Source of the DNA: Arcicella sp043769985
GTDB taxonomy: Bacteria; Bacteroidota; Bacteroidia; Cytophagales; Spirosomataceae
Reading direction: 5' to 3'
Assembly (NCBI GenBank): GCA_043769985.1
Contig: JAYVIV010000180.1
Span: 1 to 40,323 of the forward strand
Length of the DNA stretch: 40,323 nucleotides
Positions 34,673-40,323 of this stretch are shown one piece after another. The notes beneath the pieces were generated by a model, which saw nothing but the letters and a program-made list of their open reading frames with translations, was not told where the DNA came from and did no database searches. Positions within the stretch are counted from its first letter, which is position 1. Each line of letters opens with the position of its first letter. The position numbers and the translations under genes are program-made.

Positions 34673-34873
34673 ATGACAGCATTTTATATAAGAACACCCA
34701 ATAAACGTATTGAGCTTATAAAAGCTCTTGAAATGATTATGATTTCGGGAGATTCTATTGAAGAAGTTGAAGAGATTAATATTTTAGACGACCTGACCAA
34801 AGAAGATTATGACCGTGCATTCAGATTGAGTGCCACAAAACAGAAATCTCCTTCACTAATTAAATATTTATGA
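34673..34873 (+). CDS. Small protein upstream of the MazF-like toxin, putative antitoxin
   Basis: A 66-residue protein: an N-terminal segment MTAFYIRTPNKRIELIKALEMI, then an acidic stretch SIEEVEEINILDDLTKEDYDRA and a basic end. It does not match MazE, PemI or other antitoxins I know. It is the first of three genes joined by ATGA overlaps (34870-34873 here), and stands in the antitoxin position before a MazF/PemK-like protein. The acidic central part would suit binding to a basic toxin. Antitoxin function is an inference from position and composition. Confidence 0.7.
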   Translation: MTAFYIRTPNKRIELIKALEMIMISGDSIEEVEEINILDDLTKEDYDRAFRLSATKQKSPSLIKYL

Positions 34874-35211
34874 AAATCAATCAACTCGACATTGTTGAGG
34901 TATATTTTGACTTTGGAGGTAGAATTGGAGTAACAAAACATCCCGTAGTGGTTATTTCACAGAATGAGATTCTTCAAGAGGAAAATTTGTTTTATGGGGT
35001 ATTAATGAGTACAAAAAATCATTATCCCGACTGGACTATGAGCGTTATTCCATCAATGATAAATAACCCTGTAAATGATAGAGAAGGATTTATTGTTTGT
35101 CATCAAATTCAACAATTTGCTCTTGAAATGATTGCAAGCAAAAGAGGTTCTTTAAAAATAGAACATTTGCCAACTTTGAAAAGAAACATCATAAACGCAA
35201 TATTCGGATGA
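34870..35211 (+). CDS. Divergent PemK/MazF-like protein
   Basis: A 113-residue protein with the outline of the PemK/MazF mRNA-interferase fold: an N-terminal strand with INQLDIVEVYFDFGG, then KHPVVVISQNEIL, where the P-V-V-V-I-S motif is the conserved MazF second strand; an exposed strand MSVIPSM; and FIVCHQIQQFALEMIASKRGSLKIEHL, corresponding to the conserved CDQIRtv segment with an acidic Asp replaced by His here. Usual catalytic Arg and Thr positions are not clearly present, so activity is uncertain. It overlaps neighbours on both sides by four bases, forming a three-gene cistron. No other copy is in the window. Confidence 0.75.
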   Translation: MKINQLDIVEVYFDFGGRIGVTKHPVVVISQNEILQEENLFYGVLMSTKNHYPDWTMSVIPSMINNPVNDREGFIVCHQIQQFALEMIASKRGSLKIEHLPTLKRNIINAIFG

Positions 35212-35339
35212 AAAATTATAAAGTTCAAATACAAGACCCAAAGCGTGCAGAGGCATTCAAATTGATTTTGAGAGAAATGGGTTTCGAAGAAAATGAGAAA
35301 CATATTTTTTCTTCAAAAACGCAGAGAGTTAAGAAATAG
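35208..35339 (+). CDS. 43-residue basic protein, third gene of the MazF-like operon
   Basis: Read by hand: ATG at 35208 overlapping the MazF-like stop by ATGA, stop TAG at 35337-35339. The product starts MKNYKVQIQDPKRAEAFKLI and ends HIFSSKTQRVKK; it is basic and helical with an alternating N-terminal strand. A perfect terminator begins five bases beyond its stop, so it belongs to the operon. No family recognised; a third TA component or a nucleic-acid binding peptide are possibilities. Confidence 0.65.
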   Translation: MKNYKVQIQDPKRAEAFKLILREMGFEENEKHIFSSKTQRVKK

Positions 35340-35344
35340 ACTTT

Positions 35345-35386
35345 TACAGAAGGCTTCGTATTTATGCGAAGCCTTCTGTATTTTTA
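35345..35386 (+). terminator. Strong intrinsic terminator of the MazF-like operon
   Basis: Arms 35345-35358 (TACAGAAGGCTTCG) and 35367-35380 are exact complements; the stem is followed by TTTTT. Unambiguous rho-independent terminator. Confidence 0.93.
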
Positions 35387-35417
35387 TGGTTATTTACACT
35401 TTTAAAAATATCTAACT

Positions 35418-36311
35418 ATGCCCCAAATAACTAACCCACACGATAAATTCTTCAAGGAAACCTTCTCACGAGTTGATGTTGCTCAGAGTTTTATCGAAGA
35501 AGTTTTTCCTTCGGATGTTCGAGATAAAATTAATCTCAATTCATTAAAATTAACCAATGGCTCTTTTATAGATGCTGATTTGGCTGAACATTTGGCGGAT
35601 TTAGTTTATGAAGTTGAATATGCGGGTGAACAAGCCAGCATCACGCTTTTGTTTGAACATAAATCATATCAGGAGGATTTTCCAGAATGGCAATTGCTTC
35701 GCTACATGACAAATATTTGGAAGGAAGAACAAAAGCAAAAAAAGAAATCTAAAATTGTAATTCCCATCATTATTCATCACGGAAAGACGGCTTGGAAAAA
35801 AGTTTCGATGAAAAGTTATTTCGGAAATCCATCGGCAGATTTACTCCGATTCTTGCCCGAATTTGATTATTTGCTGTTTTCTCTCAATGATTTCCCAGAT
35901 TATCAAATTGCTAATTTCAAAAATACCTTTCTCAGCACGGCTGCTATGCTGTTGAAACACAGTCGAGATAAGAAAAAGGAATTCTTGCGATTAGAGTCAT
36001 TTTTGATAGAAAAACTCAAAGCCTTAGACCTCGCCCACGAGAACGAATTTATCACCACAATTGTCTATTATTTAAGTTCAACCACCGACTTGACAAGCAA
36101 TGAGATAATTATTATCTTTACTAAAATTTCAACAACAGTAAACAATATCGCCATGACAGCCGTAGAAGAAATACAACAAAATTTAACTTTTGAACATATA
36201 AGAGGTTTATGGGAGAAGGGTTTAGATGCCAGTTTTATTGCTGATGCGTTTAAACTTCCTGTAAAAAAGGTAGAAGAGATAATTAAAAGATTAAAAAATT
36301 CATCTAATTAG
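35418..36311 (+). CDS. Rpn-family recombination-promoting nuclease / putative transposase
   Basis: A 297-residue PD-(D/E)XK nuclease of the Rpn/YhgA (transposase_31) family. The start MPQITNPHDKFFKETFS is typical. Core residues are D61 (HLADLVYEVEY), E80 and K82 (LLFEHKS); the family motif WQLLRYMTNIW follows, then PIIIHHGKTAW and LRFLPEFDYLLFSLND. The C-terminal module from M246 (MTAVEEIQQN..KKVEEIIKRLKNSSN) is 52 residues and starts at an internal ATG (36153). The identical-length module is encoded again, in a different frame, eight bases beyond the stop. Rpn proteins are known to promote RecA-independent recombination and to be controlled by small proteins translated from internal starts. 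Confidence 0.9.
   Translation: MPQITNPHDKFFKETFSRVDVAQSFIEEVFPSDVRDKINLNSLKLTNGSFIDADLAEHLADLVYEVEYAGEQASITLLFEHKSYQEDFPEWQLLRYMTNIWKEEQKQKKKSKIVIPIIIHHGKTAWKKVSMKSYFGNPSADLLRFLPEFDYLLFSLNDFPDYQIANFKNTFLSTAAMLLKHSRDKKKEFLRLESFLIEKLKALDLAHENEFITTIVYYLSSTTDLTSNEIIIIFTKISTTVNNIAMTAVEEIQQNLTFEHIRGLWEKGLDASFIADAFKLPVKKVEEIIKRLKNSSN
36153..36311 (+). other. Candidate internal start for an RpnS-like 52-residue protein
   Basis: ATG at 36153-36155, in frame with the nuclease and preceded by TATCGCC. It would yield exactly 52 residues (MTAVEEIQQNLTF..LKNSSN), the same length as the separate ORF at 36319. In E. coli, internally initiated Rpn C-terminal proteins block the full-length nuclease; here the internal start is inferred from the duplicate's own start at the same codon. 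Confidence 0.5.
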
Positions 36312-36318
36312 TTTCGCC

Positions 36319-36477
36319 ATGACAGCCGTAGAAGAAATACAACAGAATTTAACTTTTACTTATGTAAAAGGTCTAATACAAAATGGAGCAACCGTAGAAT
36401 TTATTTCAAAATCTTTTGGTTTATCAATTAAAAAAGTAGAAGATATCATTCAAAAAATAAAATCAGCCTCCAACTGA
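36319..36477 (+). CDS. Free-standing duplicate of the Rpn C-terminal module
   Basis: Read by hand: ATG at 36319, stop TGA at 36475-36477, 52 residues. The first 13 residues (MTAVEEIQQNLTF) are identical to residues 246-258 of the nuclease, with one base difference in 39. The rest matches in pattern but is strongly diverged (GLIQNGATVEFISKSFGL..KKVEDIIQKIKSASN). It is in another frame than the nuclease, so it is not a simple readthrough tail. It starts eight bases beyond the nuclease stop and is followed by a good terminator, so it is probably co-transcribed. Likely a dedicated inhibitor or partner of the nuclease (inference). Confidence 0.8.
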   Translation: MTAVEEIQQNLTFTYVKGLIQNGATVEFISKSFGLSIKKVEDIIQKIKSASN

Positions 36478-36499
36478 TTCAGAAAAACTCATTTCAGCA

Positions 36500-36535
36500 A
36501 AAAGCCCACGAATAATCCGTGGGCTTTTGTATTTT
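36500..36535 (+). terminator. Intrinsic terminator after the Rpn module
   Basis: Arms 36500-36510 (AAAAGCCCACG) and 36518-36528 are exact complements; a T run follows. It ends the Rpn transcript just upstream of the sua5 start. Confidence 0.9.
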
Positions 36536-36536
36536 T
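36529..36536 (+). promoter_or_regulatory. -7 promoter element of sua5
   Basis: TATTTTTG matches TAnnTTTG and begins inside the T run of the terminator. The ATG chosen for sua5 is at 36545, giving a leaderless or very short leader. The -33 region would fall within the terminator stem and has no clear TTTG. Confidence 0.45.
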
Positions 36537-36544
36537 GTGGTATC

Positions 36545-37498
36545 ATGGCAATTATTGGTACAGACATACAACAAGCAAAAGCGTTTTTAGAACAAGGAAA
36601 CGTCATTGGAATTCCTACTGAAACGGTTTATGGATTGGCGGGGAATGCTTTTGATATTGGGGCAGTTACCAAGATTTTTGAAGTAAAAAATCGCCCAACT
36701 TTCGACCCGCTTATTGTGCATACCAACAGCATAGAACGCCTTGCGGAGTTTGTGCAATTTATGCCAGAAAAGGCTTTGTTATTAGCTCAAAAGTTTATGC
36801 CTGGTCCTTTGACGATGCTTTTGCCCAAACATTCATCCATCCCAGATTTGGTAACGTCGGGGCTTGATACCGTTGCCGTTAGAATTCCAAATCATCCGCT
36901 TACGCTTGAATTATTAGCCAGTTTGGCGTTTCCGTTGGCGGCTCCGAGTGCGAATCCTTTTGGGTATATTTCGCCCACTTCTGCCCAACACGTAGCAAAA
37001 CAATTAGGCGAAAAAATCCCTTATATTTTAGACGGTGGCGAATGTCAAATCGGACTTGAATCAACCATTGTAGGCTTTGAAAATGAGGAGGTCATCGTGT
37101 ATAGAAAAGGCGGATTGGCAATTGAAAAAATTGAAAAAGTTGTGGGAAAGATTCGAGTAAATTCTCATTCCTCTTCCAACCCAAAAGCCCCGGGAATGTT
37201 GAAAAGTCATTATTCTCCGAGGAAAGATTTGTTGATTTTTAAGGGGGAAAAATTTGATGAAAATACTGATAAAATTGGCTACCTGGCTTTTCAGCATTAC
37301 AATTCAGATTTACCCAGAGAAAATCAACTAATTCTCTCTGAATCAGGCGACTACAAAGAGGCAGCCAAGCATTTGTTTGCCTACATGAGGCAATTGGATA
37401 GTATGAATATTGATAAAATTTACGTAGAATTATTGCCCGAAAGAGATTTAGGAAGAGCCATCAATGACCGCTTGAAAAGGGCGGCCGTAAAATCTTAA
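36545..37498 (+). CDS. sua5: L-threonylcarbamoyladenylate synthase (Sua5/YrdC)
   Basis: A 317-residue enzyme that makes threonylcarbamoyl-AMP for the t6A modification of ANN-decoding tRNAs. I chose the start MAIIGTDIQQ at 36545; six further upstream codons lie in the promoter. The YrdC domain (about 1-200) has IPTETVYGLAGNAFD, the K-N-R-P motif FEVKNRPTFDPL, MPGPLTMLLP, VAVRIPNHP and APSANPFGYISPTSA. A linker with APGMLKSHYSPRKDL leads into the C-terminal Sua5 domain, which makes it the full Sua5 rather than the short TsaC form. The next small ORF begins four bases after its stop. Confidence 0.95.
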   Translation: MAIIGTDIQQAKAFLEQGNVIGIPTETVYGLAGNAFDIGAVTKIFEVKNRPTFDPLIVHTNSIERLAEFVQFMPEKALLLAQKFMPGPLTMLLPKHSSIPDLVTSGLDTVAVRIPNHPLTLELLASLAFPLAAPSANPFGYISPTSAQHVAKQLGEKIPYILDGGECQIGLESTIVGFENEEVIVYRKGGLAIEKIEKVVGKIRVNSHSSSNPKAPGMLKSHYSPRKDLLIFKGEKFDENTDKIGYLAFQHYNSDLPRENQLILSESGDYKEAAKHLFAYMRQLDSMNIDKIYVELLPERDLGRAINDRLKRAAVKS

Positions 37499-37501
37499 AA
37501 T

Positions 37502-37663
37502 ATGGAAATTAGTAACGAATCAGAATACGAAAAAGCATCGGACAGAGCCGATGCCATTTTTAGTGCCAAGAAGGAAACGCCCGAATACGATGAGCTTCAA
37601 GAATTATTGAAGGCTTTGAAAAAGTATGATGATGATTTTGTGAGAATGTTGAAGGAACAATAG
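37502..37663 (+). CDS. Small acidic helical protein, 53 residues
   Basis: Read by hand: ATG at 37502, TAG at 37661-37663. The product starts MEISNESEYEKASDRADAIF and has ETPEYDELQELLKALKKYDDD. The N-terminal pattern resembles the leading region of HigA-type antitoxins of Bacteroidota (E-Y-E-x-A, F-x-A-K..TPE-x-D-E-L), but the helix-turn-helix that should follow is absent, and no toxin gene is adjacent. It could be a decayed antitoxin remnant or a stand-alone small protein co-transcribed with sua5. Confidence 0.6.
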   Translation: MEISNESEYEKASDRADAIFSAKKETPEYDELQELLKALKKYDDDFVRMLKEQ

Positions 37664-37735
37664 AAATAATATACTCATATATTCCATTCAACCTTTTCGA
37701 CAATAACCATTCTTTTACCTTTCAATCCTTTTCCC

Positions 37736-37743
37736 TATCTTTG
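37736..37743 (+). promoter_or_regulatory. -7 promoter element of pyrH
   Basis: TATCTTTG is an exact TAnnTTTG match, 22 bases before the pyrH ATG at 37766. No clear TTTG at -33. Confidence 0.5.
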
Positions 37744-37765
37744 CCCTCGCAAAAAAAATTACATC

Positions 37766-38476
37766 ATGGACAAACCCAAGTACAGACGTATCCTTCTTAA
37801 ATTATCAGGCGAAGCCCTTAGTGCGGGGGGCGAAGTTATTGACCCTTCCATCTTAGAGCAATACGCTCAGGAAATTAGAAAAGTAAAAGATTTAGGCGTA
37901 GAAATCGCCATTGTGATTGGTGGAGGCAATATTTTTAGAGGTGCAGCCGCCGCAAAAGTAGGTATCGACCGTGTTCAAGGTGACTATATGGGTATGTTGG
38001 CAACCGTCATTAACGGCATGGCAATTCAGGCATCTTTGGAAAAACACGGTATGTACACCCGTTTGTTGACTGCCATCAAAATGGATACAATCTGTGAACC
38101 TTTTATTCGCAGAAGAGCCATGAGACATTTAGAAAAAGGACGTATCGTAATCTTTGGAGCGGGTACAGGAAATCCTTATTTTACCACTGATTCAACCGCT
38201 GCATTACGAGCCGTTGAAATCGAAGCGGAAGTTGTTTTGAAAGGTACAAGAGTGGATGGCGTTTATACGGCCGACCCTGAAAAAGACCCCTTAGCAACAA
38301 AATACGATAATCTTTCGTTTTCAGAAGCGATTGCCAAAGGTCTGAAAATTATGGACACAACGGCATTTACGTTATGCCAAGAAAATAAAGTTCCCATTAT
38401 TGTTTTCGATATGAATAAATCAAATAATTTACTAAATTTAGCACTTGGCGAAACGGTAGGAACGCTTATTAGTTAA
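37766..38476 (+). CDS. pyrH: UMP kinase
   Basis: A 236-residue hexameric amino-acid-kinase-fold enzyme that phosphorylates UMP to UDP. It has KLSGEAL (12-18) for ATP phosphate binding, IGGGNIFRG (51-59), DYMGMLATVINGMAIQ for UMP, GAGTGNPYFTTDSTAALRA and GVYTADPEKDP, all conserved in bacterial UMP kinases. Length is standard. It is followed 125 bases later by frr, a common adjacency in bacteria, but here the gap contains a word-repeat palindrome with a nested GC-rich stem. Confidence 0.97.
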   Translation: MDKPKYRRILLKLSGEALSAGGEVIDPSILEQYAQEIRKVKDLGVEIAIVIGGGNIFRGAAAAKVGIDRVQGDYMGMLATVINGMAIQASLEKHGMYTRLLTAIKMDTICEPFIRRRAMRHLEKGRIVIFGAGTGNPYFTTDSTAALRAVEIEAEVVLKGTRVDGVYTADPEKDPLATKYDNLSFSEAIAKGLKIMDTTAFTLCQENKVPIIVFDMNKSNNLLNLALGETVGTLIS

Positions 38477-38590
38477 TTTGTGAGTTGGTGATTTGTGAGC
38501 GACAGTCGCTACTGTTGTGATTACAGGACTTAGCTTTCTTTCAACAGCAACGGCTGCCGCCCACCAATCACCAAATCACTAAATCACAAC
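38477..38590. repeat. Intergenic inverted repeat, TTTGTGATTTAGTGATT family (copy 3) with nested GC stem
   Basis: Outer arms 38477-38498 (TTTGTGAGTTGGTGATTTG..) and 38566-38590 (AATCACCAAATCACTAAATC..), the same family as 14641-14720 and 14937-15050. Nested inside is a GC-rich stem: GCGACAGTCGCTACTGTTG (38499-38517) against CAACAGCAACGGCTGCCGC (38542-38560), whose mismatches are all transitions. It fills the gap between pyrH and frr. Confidence 0.7.
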
Positions 38591-38601
38591 TTTTACCAAA
38601 A

Positions 38602-39162
38602 ATGGAGGAAATAGAATTTTATATTGACGCTGCCAAAGAAACCATGGACGGGGCGTTGAAACATTTAGCCATTGAATTATCAAAAATTCGTGCAGGAAGA
38701 GCCACTCCTGCGATGTTGGACGGTATTCAGGTTGATTATTATGGAATGAATACGCCACTCACGGGGGCGGCATCCATCAGTACGCCCGATGCACGAACAA
38801 TCTTGGTGAAACCTTTTGAGAAAAAGATGATTCAAGAATGTGAAAAGGCAATCAGAAACTCAAATATTGGCTTGAACCCGATGAATGATGGCGAAAACAT
38901 TCGTTTAAATATCCCTCCGCTAACCGAAGAACGTCGTCGGGAATTGGTGAAGCGGGTGAAAAACGAAATTGAAACGGCAAAAATTAACGTCCGTAACGTC
39001 CGTCAGGATGCCAACAGTAGTATCAGAAAATTGAAAGCTGATGGCGTTTCAGAAGATGCCATGAAGGAAGGTGAAGACAGAGTTCAGAGCATGACCAACA
39101 GTTACATTTCAAAGGTTGAATCCACTTTTGCCGATAAAGAAAAAGATATTATGTCGGTTTAA
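38602..39162 (+). CDS. frr: Ribosome recycling factor
   Basis: A 186-residue three-helix-bundle protein that, with EF-G, splits the post-termination ribosome. The full family length is present. Typical segments are LSKIRAGRATPAMLDGIQVDYYG, the small beta domain with RTILVKPFEKKMI, LNIPPLTEERRRELVKRVKNE and RQDANSSIRKLK. The start MEEIEFYID is conserved in Bacteroidota. It is convergent with the patatin gene. Confidence 0.97.
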   Translation: MEEIEFYIDAAKETMDGALKHLAIELSKIRAGRATPAMLDGIQVDYYGMNTPLTGAASISTPDARTILVKPFEKKMIQECEKAIRNSNIGLNPMNDGENIRLNIPPLTEERRRELVKRVKNEIETAKINVRNVRQDANSSIRKLKADGVSEDAMKEGEDRVQSMTNSYISKVESTFADKEKDIMSV

Positions 39163-39164
39163 TA

Positions 39165-39244
39165 AATGATAAGTTATGAATGATGAGTTATGAATTGTGC
39201 AAATAATTTGTAACTCATCATTCATAACTCATCATTCATAACTC
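39165..39244. repeat. Convergent-gap inverted repeat, ATGATGAGTTATGA type
   Basis: Left arm 39165-39196 (tandem AAGTTATGAATGATGAGTT), right arm 39212-39244 (AACTCATCATTCATAACTC twice-like), 15-base loop. It begins two bases after the frr stop and ends two bases before the patatin stop, so it is the entire gap. Confidence 0.75.
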
Positions 39245-39246
39245 TA

Positions 39247-40185
39247 CTAATACCCCACCATTTCATCCCTCCCATGTTGATAGCCCAACAGAATCATGCG
39301 TTCAATATCTTCTTGGTCGAAGCCTTGAATGTCTATATTTAAAGGTCTTTGGGGGCGAATGATTTTTAGTTTTATTCGGCTTTGCCCTTCCAAAACGCCA
39401 AATTCACCAGGCGAGCCGTCCATCGGTAAGCATTCGTTTCTAAATTCTGCCCAATCCAAATCTGCATTGAGGCACTCGTTGACGGCAATATCCATGACTC
39501 TATCCACCAATGCCAAGAGATTTCCGTAGTGAAATTGTCCACCGTCAATATTTCGGGTATGACAAGCAATACAAATAATTTCGGTGGCTCCATCATTAAT
39601 GGCTTTTTTGACTGGAGCAACGTCTCGCATTCCGCCGTCTAAATATGCCATCTTTTTTAATCCTCCAATATTCACCACGGGCATCAAAATTGGAATTGCC
39701 GAAGATGCCATCACGTAGTCCAAGAAGTGTTCATAAGTTGGGTCTGCATAGATGATACTTCCGTTAATAATATCCACCGCCCCAACTTTCAAGCCAATCG
39801 GACTGGCGTTGAGGTTTCTGATTTGGATATTATTGTGAAGAATTTCACGGAGTGGGGTTGTGTCTAATAAGCCCTCAAAATTTCTTCTGATGGCACTCAT
39901 ACCCAAATCGTACGTCCCACGCCTAAGTGCCAGACTGTCAGGCGTATTGATGTTATTCATCCAAAAATCACAAAGGTCATGGGCGGTTTGATTATGGTCT
40001 AAATTACCGTCATTTTCAAGAAAAGACCTTCCAAAGTCGTTTACTAAAAATGAAGCATTCATACTGCCCGCCGATATTCCGTAAATAGCATCTGGACGAA
40101 AACCTGCCTCAAAAACCGCCCTGACAACACCTGCTTGATAGGCTCCTTTGACAGACCCTCCTGCCAATACTAAAATTTTACTCAT
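39247..40185 (-). CDS. Patatin-like phospholipase
   Basis: A 312-residue serine lipid acyl hydrolase of the patatin family. The oxyanion-hole motif is GGSVKGAYQAG (9-19), the nucleophile S38 lies in GISAGS, and the catalytic Asp D183 is in YLDGGMRD, so the Ser-Asp dyad is intact. The family segment SSAIPILMPVV precedes the Asp. No signal peptide, transmembrane helix or POTRA/barrel is present, so it should be cytosolic or peripherally membrane bound. Substrate is a phospholipid or lipid ester. It is transcribed alone; a pyrimidine-rich hairpin lies in the upstream gap. Confidence 0.94.
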   Translation of the reverse strand: MSKILVLAGGSVKGAYQAGVVRAVFEAGFRPDAIYGISAGSMNASFLVNDFGRSFLENDGNLDHNQTAHDLCDFWMNNINTPDSLALRRGTYDLGMSAIRRNFEGLLDTTPLREILHNNIQIRNLNASPIGLKVGAVDIINGSIIYADPTYEHFLDYVMASSAIPILMPVVNIGGLKKMAYLDGGMRDVAPVKKAINDGATEIICIACHTRNIDGGQFHYGNLLALVDRVMDIAVNECLNADLDWAEFRNECLPMDGSPGEFGVLEGQSRIKLKIIRPQRPLNIDIQGFDQEDIERMILLGYQHGRDEMVGY

Positions 40186-40246
40186 TTGTTTTTCTATCGG
40201 GTTATTAGTTAATGGTAATTAGTTCGGAACTATGCACAATTTGGCG

Positions 40247-40300
40247 GAGTCACCTCTCCCCAACCGAGCGACGGTCGCCCCTCTCCTTAAAGAGAGGGGC
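40247..40300. repeat. Pyrimidine/purine hairpin with GAGCGACGGTCGC insert, at window end
   Basis: GCCCCTCTC..GAGAGGGGC hairpin at 40277-40300, preceded by CACCTCTCCCCAACC and the small palindrome GCGACGGTCGC (40268-40278). It is the same style as the element inside the glycosyltransferase gene. It probably continues beyond the window. Confidence 0.6.
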
Positions 40301-40323
40301 TTTAAGCCAGATTAAAGTCCTTC

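Noticed and set aside
36312..36477. Single longer Rpn protein broken by a premature stop
   Set aside because: The downstream module lies in a different frame with its own ATG at the same module boundary, so a simple nonsense mutation does not explain it.

Overview
The window looks like ordinary chromosome of a Bacteroidota bacterium, most likely a Cytophagales-type genus (inference). The AT-rich DNA carries TonB-dependent receptors with N-terminal carboxypeptidase-regulatory-like domains, head-GIN/DUF2807 and PspC proteins, a PD40-OmpA protein, the alpha2 type of glycyl-tRNA synthetase and promoters of the Bacteroidota form TTTG-N20ish-TAnnTTTG. Several starts have no visible Shine-Dalgarno sequence. 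No tRNA, rRNA, CRISPR array, insertion sequence or prophage was seen.

Layout. 0.2-3.9 kb: a minus-strand PadR - PspC - head-GIN cluster. 4.5-7.5 kb: a large TonB-dependent receptor. 7.9-10.1 kb: alpha/beta hydrolase, queE (queuosine pathway) and a first XisH-XisI pair. 10.2-17.1 kb: PD40-OmpA protein, acyl-ACP thioesterase, a carboxypeptidase-regulatory-like protein, cdsA, a DUF2007 protein, a CPBP membrane protease and dusB. 17.3-21.5 kb: a DUF1501 plus cytochrome-DUF1549/DUF1553 pair. 21.6-22.6 kb: a large nested palindrome followed by a YoeB-type toxin operon. 22.6-28.8 kb: a second beta-barrel receptor, N-carbamoylputrescine amidase coupled to two unknown small genes, a second XisH-XisI pair and a family 9 glycosyltransferase carrying an in-frame palindromic insertion. 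28.9-32.7 kb: two exported proteins. 33.1-39.2 kb: housekeeping genes (glyS, sua5, pyrH, frr) with small accessory modules between them: a three-gene MazF-like operon and an Rpn nuclease gene followed by a free copy of its own C-terminal module. 39.2-40.2 kb: a patatin-like phospholipase.

The core genes serve translation (glyS, dusB, sua5, queE, frr), nucleotide supply (pyrH) and membrane or envelope lipids (cdsA, thioesterase). The accessory layer has two parts. First, five compact toxin-antitoxin-like or nuclease-plus-partner modules. Second, an unusual number of inverted repeats, many of which fill almost the whole gap between two genes and are built from short repeated words; one is inserted inside a reading frame. 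The strongest candidates for undescribed biology are the Rpn gene with an exactly matching internal and downstream 52-residue ORF, the two XisH-XisI pairs with the same 13-nt overlap, and the intergenic palindrome families.
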